Shown: positions 26,321-35,899, numbered from the stretch's first letter. The stretch: 64,000 bases of DNA from Sedimentibacter acidaminivorans (GCF_017873955.1 NZ_JAGGKS010000001.1:434001-498000); one strand, 5' to 3'. Made by a program: numbers and translations. The notes: a model not told the origin generated them from the letters alone.

Positions 26321-26407
26321 AATTGTACCCCTCAATAATATTTGCCAATACTAAATATAAATCGCAATTAGAAACATTTTTGCCTAAATATTCATTATTT
26401 CAATTAT

Positions 26408-26471
26408 AGCATAGAGAAATTAAAATAAAAAGTCAAAATTATTTGACTCAACGCATAATTAATTTTATAAT
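26408..26471. promoter_or_regulatory. Divergent promoters between recQ and the rhomboid-like gene
   Basis: Plus strand: TTGACT (26443-26448), 17 bases, TATAAT (26466-26471). Minus strand: TTGACT (26436-26431), 17 bases, TATGCT (26413-26408). The two -35 boxes form the dyad AGTCAAA-ATT-ATTTGACT-like, so the promoters are back to back and may compete. Confidence 0.65.
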
Positions 26472-26556
26472 ATAGTTATTCAAAGTTCAATGTTACTTAT
26501 ATTAGCATTATAATTTAAGCAAGTATTTGAATTTTAGTTACAGAAAGGAAATTTAT

Positions 26557-27213
26557 ATGAAATGGTTAAATAAACTTGAAAGAAAACTTGGTCGTTATGC
26601 TATACCTAATTTGATGTATTACATAATTGGAGTAACAATGGCAGTATATATGGTGCAATACATATTGAATATATCATTGTTTTACTATTTAGCGTTTATA
26701 CCTAGTTTTATTATGCAAGGTCAAATATGGAGAATAATCACCTTTATTTTCATACCTCCTGCTTCTTCTATTATTACTATAGCATTTGTTATGTATTTTT
26801 ACTATATGATGGGAACGACACTAGAACAAGAATGGGGAACATTTAAATTCAATATCTACTATCTCTTTGGTATGATTGGAACAATTATAGCTGCATTTTT
26901 AACAGGAGCTGGTACTAGTGTATATTTAAATCTTTCACTATTCTTAGCATTTGCTTATTTGTTCCCTGATATTGAAATATTGTTATTCTTCATACTTCCT
27001 ATAAAAGTTAAGTATCTTGCATATTTGGACTGGGCATATTTCATTTTCAGCTTATTACTTGGAACAATGAGCACTAGGGTTGCCGCTATCGCATCATTAA
27101 TTAATTTCTTCATCTTCTTTGGTGGTGATTTTATAAAATACATAAAATATCAAAGAAAATACGGAGCAACTAGAAGGAATTTCAAAAGAGAAATGAAAAA
27201 ATATAAAAGATAA
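26557..27213 (+). CDS. Rhomboid/Derlin-like membrane protein lacking the protease dyad
   Basis: 218 residues from ATG 26557 (MKWLNKLERKLGRYAIP), chosen for GAAAGGA 7 bases upstream. Six hydrophobic helices and the rhomboid fold cue EQEWGTFKFNIYYLFGMIG (loop after TM2) are present. The catalytic GxSG of TM4 is replaced by GAGTSVYLN and no His occurs in the last helix, so serine protease activity is unlikely. The family members without the dyad act as membrane chaperones or are uncharacterised. It ends in a basic tail (KREMKKYKR) and has its own promoter and terminator. Confidence 0.8.
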   Translation: MKWLNKLERKLGRYAIPNLMYYIIGVTMAVYMVQYILNISLFYYLAFIPSFIMQGQIWRIITFIFIPPASSIITIAFVMYFYYMMGTTLEQEWGTFKFNIYYLFGMIGTIIAAFLTGAGTSVYLNLSLFLAFAYLFPDIEILLFFILPIKVKYLAYLDWAYFIFSLLLGTMSTRVAAIASLINFFIFFGGDFIKYIKYQRKYGATRRNFKREMKKYKR

Positions 27214-27216
27214 TAG

Positions 27217-27257
27217 ATAGAACTCGTTTACTTATGAATAAACGAGTTCTATTTTAT
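27217..27257. terminator. Intrinsic terminator
   Basis: 14-bp arms ATAGAACTCGTTTA (27217-27230) and TAAACGAGTTCTAT (27239-27252), followed by TTTATT; it ends the rhomboid-like gene. Confidence 0.82.
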
Positions 27258-27303
27258 TAATATTTAAGACATTCTGTATTAAAAAGTGATGTTACAAATG
27301 ATA

Positions 27304-29220
27304 TTAAAAATTACTATATTCCGTCCAACCAGTAAAATAATCTCCATATTGGTCATAAGTTTCAATGTAGCACCAAATTTTACCATGATCATCTACATAA
27401 GTATCATCTATAAAAAATTCATACCCAGAATTCAGGGTTCCTAGTATTTCAGAATCTAACCAAGGACTTTCATAAAAGTTTGCACTGCTTACCGAAACAA
27501 CTTGATACGTGTATAAAATGTCATAAGCGACATCTTCTGCTTCTTCAATTTTATTTTGTAAAGCAATTTGTTCTTCAAGTATTCTTTGCTGTTCTTCATA
27601 GGCTTTTTTCTGCTCATCTAATTTAACTTGAAACTCATTTTTATCAATTTTCGTAAATTCTTTATCATTAACAATAAGTTTATTTTCATTAAGATACTCA
27701 ATATATAAGTTAGTATCACTATCAAGGAAATACATTGAATTTTCATCAAATACTAAGGTTCCCGTAGTTAATGTTGCTTCTTCCATGACAGCGGTAGTTT
27801 TATCTTGAAGGGCTCCTTCAAAGTATATTTTAAACATATTATCGTTTGTAATTTCAATAAATAATTCATCGTCATTATCAGTTCCTAACCAAACACCTCT
27901 AATATCCTCTAATCTTAACTTGTTCTCAAATATGGTTATGTTTGAAAAATATACAGCTGGGAAATCCCTGATATTATCTAGAATTTTTATTGGATCTTCT
28001 CCTAAAACTTTTAAATATAACTCAGAATTTACATTGCAATAAGTCAAACTTTTATCAAATCTCGATACTGCATAATTCTGTATATCAGTAGCTAGTTTTT
28101 CTTTTTCTTTGCCAGACTCTTTTAAATAAAGGTCTTTATCATCTGTTAAAAACACGATAATATTATTTATTACATTCCAGCTTTTTATGTTGTCTCCAAT
28201 TTTCTCTTTTTCTTTGTCACCATCTTGTAAATAAATACTCCCATCTAAATTCTCAAAAACAATTATATCTCCTTTATATGAAGATGAAAAATTTGAAATT
28301 TCACCTGAAATCTTATTTTTTTCTTCCTTACCAGTTACCACCGACAATAAATTGTTTTCTTCATTTAGATAATATACTAACTCACCATTATTACATAGCT
28401 GATAATCAGTTACATCTGAAGCAATTTTTTTAGGGGTATTATCCTCATTTATAAAGTACAGCTCTCCTCTTCCCTTATCAAAGTTATACTCATTCAAATA
28501 AGTAATCATTTTACCATCTGATGAAACTGTAATATCCATGATTTGCCCAGATGCAAGCTTTCTGTTATCGGGCTCTGACAGATTTCTTATATAAAGATTA
28601 CTATCTGTACTTAAATAATAAACTATATTACCATCATCAGACATATAAAAGTTTATAACATTAGAAGCCAGTTTTTCTTTCTCAACATCTGACTTTTTAA
28701 CGTATAAATCACCTTCAAAATTAGCAAAATAAATAGTATTGCCATCTTCCGTAACATCATAATAAGCTACATCAGAAGCAATCTTTTCCTTTTCTTTACC
28801 CTCATGTCTAATATAAAGCTCACTATCAGCTCCCTTTATGAAGATAAGTCCAGATTCATTTGAAAAAAACTTATAATTATAACTTGCCTCCGAAGTAATC
28901 AACTCTTTTTCTTTACCCTTTTCTTTAAGATATAGATTGTTATCTTTATCTATAAAAACAACAGATTCTTTTAATGCTAAAAAATAGAAATTATCCTTTT
29001 GAACATCAGAAGAAAGTTTTTCTTTCTCACCAGTTTCTTTTTTCAAGTATAAGTCTCCAATATATTCATTGTCATTGTTGCTGACAAATAGCAAATATGA
29101 ATCCTCAACAATATTTTGTTGCTGAACATTTGCCTGAGTTGCACCAGTATTTTGATTGCAACCAGAAGTAATAACCAATAATGCCAATAAAACAATACTT
29201 AATATAGTTGTTTTTTTCAT
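27304..29220 (-). CDS. Lipoprotein with ten beta-propeller-like repeats and an SH3-type C-terminus
   Basis: 638 residues. The signal MKKTTILSIVLLALLVITSGC ends in a lipobox (ITSGC), so it is anchored outside the membrane. From about residue 40 to 460, ten repeats of about 40 residues carry the phrase (G)KEKEKLASDI..Y.VS.DG, followed by strands such as DLYLKE, as in TolB/WD40-like propellers. Then comes a beta domain (about 465-540), a Glu/Gln-rich coiled coil (KLDEQKKAYEEQQRILEEQ) and a bacterial SH3-like segment (SSANFYESPWLDSEILGTL...). It probably binds partners or cell-wall material; no enzyme motif is seen. A promoter TTGTAC-N17-TATTAG lies at 29285-29257. Confidence 0.75.
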   Translation of the reverse strand: MKKTTILSIVLLALLVITSGCNQNTGATQANVQQQNIVEDSYLLFVSNNDNEYIGDLYLKKETGEKEKLSSDVQKDNFYFLALKESVVFIDKDNNLYLKEKGKEKELITSEASYNYKFFSNESGLIFIKGADSELYIRHEGKEKEKIASDVAYYDVTEDGNTIYFANFEGDLYVKKSDVEKEKLASNVINFYMSDDGNIVYYLSTDSNLYIRNLSEPDNRKLASGQIMDITVSSDGKMITYLNEYNFDKGRGELYFINEDNTPKKIASDVTDYQLCNNGELVYYLNEENNLLSVVTGKEEKNKISGEISNFSSSYKGDIIVFENLDGSIYLQDGDKEKEKIGDNIKSWNVINNIIVFLTDDKDLYLKESGKEKEKLATDIQNYAVSRFDKSLTYCNVNSELYLKVLGEDPIKILDNIRDFPAVYFSNITIFENKLRLEDIRGVWLGTDNDDELFIEITNDNMFKIYFEGALQDKTTAVMEEATLTTGTLVFDENSMYFLDSDTNLYIEYLNENKLIVNDKEFTKIDKNEFQVKLDEQKKAYEEQQRILEEQIALQNKIEEAEDVAYDILYTYQVVSVSSANFYESPWLDSEILGTLNSGYEFFIDDTYVDDHGKIWCYIETYDQYGDYFTGWTEYSNF

Positions 29221-29285
29221 GTTTTTCCTCCAATAATTTTTACATTGTAAAGAATGCTAATAATACTTATTTTTTGTATGTACAA

Positions 29286-29611
29286 CGTTTACTTTACAGA
29301 GTTAATAAATATTAATTTTATGACAAAAGTGGAAAAAACTTGGTCATAGGTAATTTCAGACGCTAAGAAAAGAACAATTAGAAGAGATTCGCAACAGATT
29401 AGATAGTAGATAGTAGTTATTTCTTCACTAAAAGGTAATTGATTATTATGTCAATATTTCTCCAAAGATGTCATTTATAATTATTATTATGTAATATATT
29501 AACGTCAAAAGAAGTAATTGTCAATGTACTTTTCTAGGTATTCCATAATACACCATTTTTAACAACAAGTATATTTAACTATATACGACAACGAGTTTTA
29601 TTTAATATGCA
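29286..29611. other. Intergenic stretch without a recognisable gene
   Basis: About 330 bp between the lipoprotein promoter (29257-29285) and the tRNA terminator. I see only short, stop-rich frames and no convincing hairpin or repeat. Confidence 0.5.
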
Positions 29612-29643
29612 CAAAAAATAAAAACAGAGACCGTAAAGTCTCT
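29612..29643 (-). terminator. Terminator after tRNA-Leu
   Basis: On the minus strand AGAGAC/GTCTCT form a short stem with loop TTTACG, followed by GTTTTTATTTTTTG. Confidence 0.7.
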
Positions 29644-29661
29644 ATTTTTATTAATATATAG

Positions 29662-29744
29662 TGCCGTAGAAGGGACTTGAACCCCCACGGTGTTACCACC
29701 AACGGATTTTGAGTCCGTCACGTCTGCCATTCCATCACTACGGC
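29662..29744 (-). tRNA. tRNA-Leu (anticodon CAA)
   Basis: Reading the minus strand from 29744, GCCGTAG pairs with CTACGGC at the 3' end, and A is the discriminator. The anticodon stem ACGGA/TCCGT encloses the loop CTCAAAA, giving anticodon CAA for codon UUG. The variable arm (TTGGTGGTAACACCG) and the T-loop GGTTCAAGTCC are as expected for a class II tRNA of 83 nt. The CCA end is not encoded. It stands alone with its own terminator. Confidence 0.96.
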
Positions 29745-29819
29745 TAATTGCTACTTTACGATATTAGCATATAACAAAGTAAAAATCAAGAACTTTTTTT
29801 AAAATTTATAATATTTTTA

Positions 29820-31064
29820 TCAATCAAGCATATCAACTTCTTCATATTTATCTATTTCAACCTTTGATATACTCTCAAATTTCTTTTCTATTTTATTTGA
29901 TGTAATATTTATTGTATCTACATCATCGGATACTCTTTTAATGTCGCGAGCTAGTGAGTCCCATCTGGTTTTGTATCGTTTAAATTCTTTGCCTAGTTTA
30001 TTCAACTCTTCATGAATTATACTTGCATACTTTTCTCTTTCCATATTTCTAAGAACTACTTGAACAGTTGATAATACAGACATAATAGTTGTTGGCGAAG
30101 CCATCCACACTTTTTTATTTCCCGCATAATCTATTAAATCTTGGTGATATGCATTAATTTCAGCAAATATGGCTTCTGCCGGAATAAACATAATTGCCTG
30201 TTCTGATGTTAATCCTTGGATTATATATTTTGAAGAAATATCGTTAATATGTTTTTTTACATTAGTTTTAAAATCCCTTTCAAATTGTTTTCGTTCTACT
30301 TCTGTAATACTTTTGTCTATCATACGCTGATAATTTTCTAGTGGAAATTTTGAATCTATGCATAGCATGCCAACTGGTTCTGGTATATACAAAACTGCAT
30401 CTGCAATTGTGTCATTCGATAATTTTTTTTGCAGTTCAAAGACTTTATCATTTTTTTCTCCAAAGATGGACATTAAAATATGATTTAATTGTACTTCCCC
30501 AAAAGTTCCTCTGCTTTTTTTATCTGTCAATACATCTTGAAGTGATACGATATTGCTTGATAAGCTATCAATTTTTTTCTGTGCTTCATCAATTTTTGAT
30601 AGTCTTTCTAAAATATTAACGAATGTTTTATTTGTTTTTTCAAACCCTTCGTTTAATCTTTCTTCAACTCTTGCATTTATTTTTTCTAGATTTTCACTTA
30701 TTTTATTGTTTAGTGATGTAAAATTATTGTTTAAGCTTTCTGTTAGCTTGTTGTTTGAATCATTAATTGATTTCGTTGTGTTTTCTCTAAATACACCAAA
30801 TGATTCTGTCATTCTGGTTGTATTAATTTCTAATTTCTCTACCGTTTCAAGCTTGTTTGTAAGCAACTCTTTCAGCTGTTTTTCATCTGATTGTGATATT
30901 TTTTTTGTTATGGAATCAATTAAATTAAAATTATTTTGACCCAGATTTATTTTAAGTTCAGATATTATATGTTCCTCAGGGTTATTTCCACGCGAAAGCT
31001 TTATTAATATAATTATGTTAATTATTATTGATAGTATAAATATACCCAATATTATTATGTCCAA
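29820..31064 (-). CDS. rmuC: RmuC-family DNA recombination protein
   Basis: About 414 residues. I take the TTG at 31064 (LDIIILGIFIL) as start because GGGGTG lies 6 bases before it. An N-terminal membrane helix (about 1-22) is followed by a long coiled coil (about 40-185, rich in EKIN, ERLNEGFEKTNK) and the RmuC nuclease-like domain (SRGTFGEVQLNHIL, CIDSKFPLENYQRM, ASPTTIMSVLSTV). RmuC limits inversions and rearrangements in E. coli and resembles restriction endonuclease folds. No operon partner adjoins; the tRNA gene is downstream. Confidence 0.9.
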   Translation of the reverse strand: MDIIILGIFILSIIINIIILIKLSRGNNPEEHIISELKINLGQNNFNLIDSITKKISQSDEKQLKELLTNKLETVEKLEINTTRMTESFGVFRENTTKSINDSNNKLTESLNNNFTSLNNKISENLEKINARVEERLNEGFEKTNKTFVNILERLSKIDEAQKKIDSLSSNIVSLQDVLTDKKSRGTFGEVQLNHILMSIFGEKNDKVFELQKKLSNDTIADAVLYIPEPVGMLCIDSKFPLENYQRMIDKSITEVERKQFERDFKTNVKKHINDISSKYIIQGLTSEQAIMFIPAEAIFAEINAYHQDLIDYAGNKKVWMASPTTIMSVLSTVQVVLRNMEREKYASIIHEELNKLGKEFKRYKTRWDSLARDIKRVSDDVDTINITSNKIEKKFESISKVEIDKYEEVDMLD

Positions 31065-31150
31065 AATATACACCCCATTTCTATTGTCTCTTCAATACTT
31101 TATACCATAATCGAATGTTTGTCCATTATTTTCTAATATATTTTTTTAAA

Positions 31151-31247
31151 GAAAAAACACCTTTGCTTTTGATGTGACCCCAATAACTTAGATTTTTTAA
31201 GTCTAACTTATTGGAGTCACATCATTTTTACCAAAGATGTTTTTTTA
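31151..31247 (-). terminator. Large compound terminator hairpin after asd
   Basis: An outer stem (GAAAAAACACCTTTG at 31151-31165 with CAAAGATGTTTTTTT near 31233-31247) encloses an inner, nearly perfect stem (GATGTGAC at 31171-31178 with GTCACATC at 31216-31223, extended by CCAATAA/TTATTGG and TAGA/TCTA). The nested arms are far longer than needed for termination. It lies six bases past the asd stop. Confidence 0.75.
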
Positions 31248-31252
31248 TATTG

Positions 31253-32266
31253 TTATATCAAATTTTCTTTTACTAGAACCTCTGCTATTTGTACTGCATT
31301 TGTTGCTGCACCTTTTCTGATTTGGTCTCCACAACACCACAATACAAGTGAATTATCACTACTTATATCTTTTCTAATTCTTCCTACATAGATTAAATCT
31401 TGGTCAGATGATTCTATCGGCATTGGATATTTTTTATTTTGTAAATCATCTATAAGTTTAACTCCTTCAGCATTATTAAGTAGTTCTCTAGCTTTTTCTA
31501 CAGTGATTTCTTTTTCAGTTTCTATAGTTATAGACTCTGAGTGACTTCTATATACAGGAACTCTAATACATGTGCAATTTACTTTTAAATTAGGATTGTG
31601 TAATATTTTTCTACCTTCATTTTGCATTTTCATTTCTTCTTGTGAATATCCTATTTCATCAAAGTCACCTATTTGAGGTATAAGGTTATAGGCTATTTGA
31701 TATTGAAATGCATTAGCTACTGCTTCTTTGCCTTCGTTAATATCTTTAACCTGTTTATCGAGTTCCTTAATTCCATTTATACCTGCTCCTGAAACAGCCT
31801 GATAAGTTGAAACTATCATTCTATTTATTTTAGCATAACTATTTAGTTCATTTAGTGCTGTCAATGCAATTATAGTTGAACAATTTGGATTTGCTATTAT
31901 ACCTTTGTGTTTTTTTACATCTTCAGGGTTTACTTCTGGTACTACTAGAGGTACATTTTCGTCCATTCTGTAAGCACTACTGTTATCTATTACTACAGCT
32001 CCAGCCATAACTGCAGCTGGTGATAAAGTTATACTTATGTCATTTTCTGCTGCACACAACATTACATCTATATTTTCAAAAGAATTCTCTGTAGCTTCTT
32101 CGATAATGTATTTCTTGCCTTTAAATTCAACTTCTCCTCCAGCACTTTTCTTACTTGCTAAAAGTTTCAATTCATTAATTGGAAAATTTCTTTCTCCTAA
32201 GATTTCAAGCATTTCTTTTCCTACTGCACCTGTTGCACCTAATATTGCTACATTATATTTTTTCAT
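31253..32266 (-). CDS. asd: Aspartate-semialdehyde dehydrogenase
   Basis: 337 residues, the usual length. NADP-binding GATGAVGKEMLEIL (10-23), the catalytic cysteine in NPNCSTI, EEMKMQNEGRKIL, and the catalytic His region RVPVYRSHSESI all fit. It reduces aspartyl-phosphate to the semialdehyde, the branch point to lysine/peptidoglycan, threonine and methionine. GGAGG precedes the ATG. No lysine-pathway genes adjoin it and a compound terminator follows. Confidence 0.95.
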   Translation of the reverse strand: MKKYNVAILGATGAVGKEMLEILGERNFPINELKLLASKKSAGGEVEFKGKKYIIEEATENSFENIDVMLCAAENDISITLSPAAVMAGAVVIDNSSAYRMDENVPLVVPEVNPEDVKKHKGIIANPNCSTIIALTALNELNSYAKINRMIVSTYQAVSGAGINGIKELDKQVKDINEGKEAVANAFQYQIAYNLIPQIGDFDEIGYSQEEMKMQNEGRKILHNPNLKVNCTCIRVPVYRSHSESITIETEKEITVEKARELLNNAEGVKLIDDLQNKKYPMPIESSDQDLIYVGRIRKDISSDNSLVLWCCGDQIRKGAATNAVQIAEVLVKENLI

Positions 32267-32440
32267 TTTTCCTCCTACGCCTTACGCTATTCAAGTTTAT
32301 TATAAAATGATTATATCAGCATTTTTTTTATTGTCAAGAATTTTGTTTTTATTACAATTACACATGTTTGTTTCAAGAATACAATATTTGCGATGTGTTT
32401 TTTATTCAAATGTTTTCTGTACTAATATTTATTATGCAAA

Positions 32441-32462
32441 AGGACGCATGTTGTGCGTCCCT
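32441..32462. terminator. Hairpin downstream of the DUF4015 lipoprotein
   Basis: GGACGCA (32442-32448) pairs with TGCGTCC (32454-32460); on the minus strand it is followed by only TTTT, so it is a weak terminator. Confidence 0.5.
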
Positions 32463-32476
32463 TATGAATTAATAAA

Positions 32477-34249
32477 TTAATTAAAGTTGCTTTTTATTTT
32501 CCAAATACCTTTTTCTTTTATCGCAGTCCATTCTACATTATCTTTTTCTACAACTTCTGATACATCACCAGAAGCTTTTTCATATTTAATATACAAATCT
32601 ACAGTTGCAATGTTTTCATCTTTAGAATCTATTTCATATCCGTATACTTTATATTTCAAAAGTTTAATGTTAGATTTTTCTTCTATTTCTTTAAATTTAT
32701 CAAAGTCTTTATCTCTATCTGCTATAGGTGTCGTCAAATACATATAACTGTATCTTCCATTTAATTTTCCATTCAAATACTTATCTGCTGCATCAACGGG
32801 AGATTTGTCTCTATAATCATTCTCACCTTTATCTAAAGGATATATGCTATTCTTTTCTACATCTGATAATATATATGAATTTGGATCATATACGTTACTT
32901 GGATTCCAAACCATGTATTCAGTAAGTCCTAATTCTTTGGCAGCAATTATCTGACTCCTTACTTCTTTTGGTCCATATTCTTTACCTGCCCAATCAAAAT
33001 CCTGTATCCAAGATCGAATAACTGGCGGTTTTTCCATGGATGAATTTTTTTCTAAAGCCTCTTCCATTGCACCTTTTATAACTTCATAAGGATTTGAATT
33101 TGGATCCTCTAAATTATACCAACCTGTTGAATAATGGCTTGGATAAACCATAGGACATATTATATCAGCATACTCACCCATCAAAATCCATGTTTGCCCT
33201 ATATCTTCAGGATAATCGTCCCAAGTCCTTGTTATAAGTCCAAACACATCTGCACCTATATTTACATTATAAGGTTCAAGTTCCTCTCTTGAATATTTCA
33301 AGAAATCCCTAATGGCTTCATCTTTATCTCTACCATCTCTGCCTGGAAACTCTGTTATAGGGTTATATTTTTTAGCACCATCAGGGAATCTAACATAGTC
33401 AAACTGTATTTCGTCAAACCCTAATAAAGCTGCCTCTTTTGCTATTGAAATATTATAATCCCAAACATATTTATCAAATGGATTAATCCAAGGAATGTTT
33501 CCACTATTTGGGTCTAGCCATGTACCACCTGACTTTAACTGTATAGCGTGTTCAGGCTTTGCAACAGCCAAATGCTTATCTTTGAATGCAACTATTCTAC
33601 CTATTGTATATACATCATATTCTTTTAAAACTTTAAGCATATTTTTAATATCTTTAATCGGTATAGGGGTTTCCTGATTCATTTCTTTAACTATATCAAC
33701 TTGACTATCATATGTTATAAATCCATTGTCATCCTTTACGTTAATTACCAATCCATTTATTTCAGTTGCAACAGCAATCCCTACTATACGTTCAAATTTA
33801 TTTGCCTTGTCAGCTTCTTTAGATAATTCATTAACTTTTTTAGTATCTTTGTCTGCAAGTGCTTTTACATATGCTCCATATGCATCAATTCTTTCTTTAT
33901 TAAGTTCGTTTCCTGCTGTGTATCCTGTAGCATATAACGCTTTTACTTCTGTACTCTTCTTCTCACGTTCCTCCCCAATTTTTACAAGTGGAACATAAAA
34001 CTCACCTTGTTCTTCTTTATGTTTTTTTTCTAAATCTTCTCTTTCTTTAATTTTCTTTTCTAGTTCTAATTTTGCTTTTTCTTCTTCAGAAATCACCGGC
34101 TCTGAAGGGTCTATTTCATTTGAAGTTTCTCCTACACTACTACCTTGTTCAGTTTTTATAGGTGAATTAGCCTCTACTGAATTAGTACATGATACCATAA
34201 TAGCTGATAATAAAATTAATACAATTGCTGCTTTAAATTTTTGTAACAT
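32477..34249 (-). CDS. DUF4015-type putative glycoside hydrolase lipoprotein
   Basis: 590 residues. The signal MLQKFKAAIVLILLSAIMVSC ends in a lipobox (MVSC). A Glu/Lys-rich linker (about 45-85) leads to the TIM-barrel-like domain typical of DUF4015 (putative glycosyl hydrolases): VKALYATGYTAG, GLVINVKDDNGFITY, YTIGRIVAFKDKHLA, EIQFDYVRFPDG with acidic residues, and DIICPMVYPSHYS. A small NTF2-like C-terminal domain (about 490-590) follows. It should act at the cell surface on polysaccharide, perhaps cell-wall glycan; the substrate is unknown. A promoter lies at 34308-34280. Confidence 0.85.
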   Translation of the reverse strand: MLQKFKAAIVLILLSAIMVSCTNSVEANSPIKTEQGSSVGETSNEIDPSEPVISEEEKAKLELEKKIKEREDLEKKHKEEQGEFYVPLVKIGEEREKKSTEVKALYATGYTAGNELNKERIDAYGAYVKALADKDTKKVNELSKEADKANKFERIVGIAVATEINGLVINVKDDNGFITYDSQVDIVKEMNQETPIPIKDIKNMLKVLKEYDVYTIGRIVAFKDKHLAVAKPEHAIQLKSGGTWLDPNSGNIPWINPFDKYVWDYNISIAKEAALLGFDEIQFDYVRFPDGAKKYNPITEFPGRDGRDKDEAIRDFLKYSREELEPYNVNIGADVFGLITRTWDDYPEDIGQTWILMGEYADIICPMVYPSHYSTGWYNLEDPNSNPYEVIKGAMEEALEKNSSMEKPPVIRSWIQDFDWAGKEYGPKEVRSQIIAAKELGLTEYMVWNPSNVYDPNSYILSDVEKNSIYPLDKGENDYRDKSPVDAADKYLNGKLNGRYSYMYLTTPIADRDKDFDKFKEIEEKSNIKLLKYKVYGYEIDSKDENIATVDLYIKYEKASGDVSEVVEKDNVEWTAIKEKGIWKIKSNFN

Positions 34250-34279
34250 ATTTCCTCCCCTAATTATTATTGTCAGTTC

Positions 34280-34308
34280 AATATAAGGCCAGTTTAGACT
34301 TGTACCAA
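34280..34308 (-). promoter_or_regulatory. Promoter of the DUF4015 gene
   Basis: Minus-strand TTGGTA (34308-34303), 17 bases, TATATT (34285-34280), about 30 nt before the start codon. Confidence 0.5.
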
Positions 34309-34492
34309 CCCCTGTTAATTATTGAGTTTTACTTACTTACTAATACACTTATATATACTGAATTACAAATACAATTTTAACATAAAACATTCTTAAGAGC
34401 AATATAGATTACATATTGTTTCATATTTCGACCTCTGTAATTTTTACCAAACTAACCATACTAATTGACTATATTAAGTATAAAACTATTCC

Positions 34493-34521
34493 TTGACATT
34501 GATATTTACCCATTATATAAT
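34493..34521 (+). promoter_or_regulatory. Consensus sigma-A promoter of purA
   Basis: TTGACA (34493-34498), exactly 17 bases, TATAAT (34516-34521): a perfect match at both boxes. The leader is about 25 nt, with no room for a purine riboswitch. The rest of the 300-bp gap (34309-34492) shows nothing I can name. Confidence 0.9.
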
Positions 34522-34550
34522 AATTTATCAAAGAAAATAGGAGGCTAATT

Positions 34551-35828
34551 ATGCTTACAGCAATAGTCGGAATTAATTGGGGCGACGAAGGCAAAGGAAG
34601 AATGGTGGATTTATTATCTGCTGATTATGATGTTGTTTGCCGTTATCAAGGAGGTAACAATGCTGGTCATACAGTAATTAATGATTCAGGGAAATTTATA
34701 TTAAACCTTCTTCCATCAGGAGTATTAAGGCCTGAAGTTGTTAATGTTATGGGAAATGGAATGGTCATCGACATACAGCACCTACATGGTGAAATAGAAA
34801 GTTTAAAGAAAGCTGGTATTAAAGTTACACCTGAAAATCTTAAAATAAGTGACAGAGCTGTGATATGCTTACCATACCATGTAAGACAAGATATATTAGA
34901 AGAAGAGCGTTTAAAAGATTTGAAATTCGGTTCAACAAGAAGGGGTATAGCTCCTGTTTATAGTGATAAATATATGAAAAAGGGAATTAGAATGGGTGAT
35001 TTAAAAAATAAAGATGCCCTTAAGAAACACCTTTTACAAATAGTTGAATGGAAGAACCTTTTAATTTCTGGTGGTTATAATTCAGAAAAAATAAATCCTG
35101 AAGAAATATGGAATTGGTTAATGAAATATTCATCTGATTTAGAAGAATTTGTATGTGATACAGGCATTTATCTTGAAAATGCAATTAAAGAAAATAAAAG
35201 AATAATGTTTGAAGCTCAGCTTGGAGCTCTTCGTGATATAGATTTTGGTATATATCCTTACACTACTTCATCATCAACTATAGCTGCATATGCTCCCGTA
35301 GGTTCTGGAATTCCAGGACGCAAACTAACAGATACAATAGGAATTATGAAGGCTTATTCTTCATGTGTTGGCGAAGGACCATTTACTTGCGAAATGTTTG
35401 GAAAAGAAGCAGATGCTTTAAGGGAAGCAGGTGGAGAATATGGTGCAGCAACAGGACGACCAAGAAGAGTTGGACCATTTGATGTTGTTGCATCAAGATA
35501 TGGAACAAGAATTCAAGGTGCAGATACTTTAGCGCTAACAAAACTTGATATCTTATCTTATCTAGATAAAATCCCTGTTTGTACAGGTTATAGTGTTAAT
35601 GGAAATGTTACTACAGAATTCCCGCTTGGAGAAGACCTCAACAACGCAACTCCAATCTATGAATATGTAGATGGTTGGCAATGTGATATAGGAAAATGTA
35701 GAAAACAATCTGATCTTCCTATAGAAGCTGTTAATTACATTAAATATATAGAAGAAAAAGTAGGATGCCCAATTAAATATATTTCTGTTGGTGCGGAAAG
35801 AGAAGACTACTTAATTATGGAAAAATAA
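34551..35828 (+). CDS. purA: Adenylosuccinate synthetase
   Basis: 425 residues, standard length. GDEGKG near residue 11 (GTP/IMP loop), YQGGNNAGHTV, LPSGVL, the long central ILEEERLKDLKFGSTRRGIAP, and the C-terminal SVGAEREDYLIM identify it. It joins IMP and aspartate with GTP in AMP synthesis. AGGAGG precedes the ATG. It is a single-gene unit bounded by a consensus promoter and a strong terminator. Confidence 0.97.
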   Translation: MLTAIVGINWGDEGKGRMVDLLSADYDVVCRYQGGNNAGHTVINDSGKFILNLLPSGVLRPEVVNVMGNGMVIDIQHLHGEIESLKKAGIKVTPENLKISDRAVICLPYHVRQDILEEERLKDLKFGSTRRGIAPVYSDKYMKKGIRMGDLKNKDALKKHLLQIVEWKNLLISGGYNSEKINPEEIWNWLMKYSSDLEEFVCDTGIYLENAIKENKRIMFEAQLGALRDIDFGIYPYTTSSSTIAAYAPVGSGIPGRKLTDTIGIMKAYSSCVGEGPFTCEMFGKEADALREAGGEYGAATGRPRRVGPFDVVASRYGTRIQGADTLALTKLDILSYLDKIPVCTGYSVNGNVTTEFPLGEDLNNATPIYEYVDGWQCDIGKCRKQSDLPIEAVNYIKYIEEKVGCPIKYISVGAEREDYLIMEK

Positions 35829-35857
35829 TTGTTTAAATTTAAACAAATAGACATTAT

Positions 35858-35885
35858 AAAAGCAGGAATTTTCCTGCTTTTATTT
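35858..35885. terminator. Bidirectional terminator after purA
   Basis: AAAAGCAGGAA and TTCCTGCTTTT form an 11-bp stem with a two-base loop and T-runs on both strands, serving purA and the convergent membrane-protein gene. The palindrome GTTTAAATTTAAAC lies just before it at 35831-35844. Confidence 0.85.
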
Positions 35886-35899
35886 TATTATTAAATTAA

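Noticed and set aside
29662-29744. tRNA-Leu as attachment site of the prophage
   Set aside because: It lies 16 kb from the integrase with core chromosomal genes between, and no tRNA fragment duplicate was noticed near 46-52 kb.
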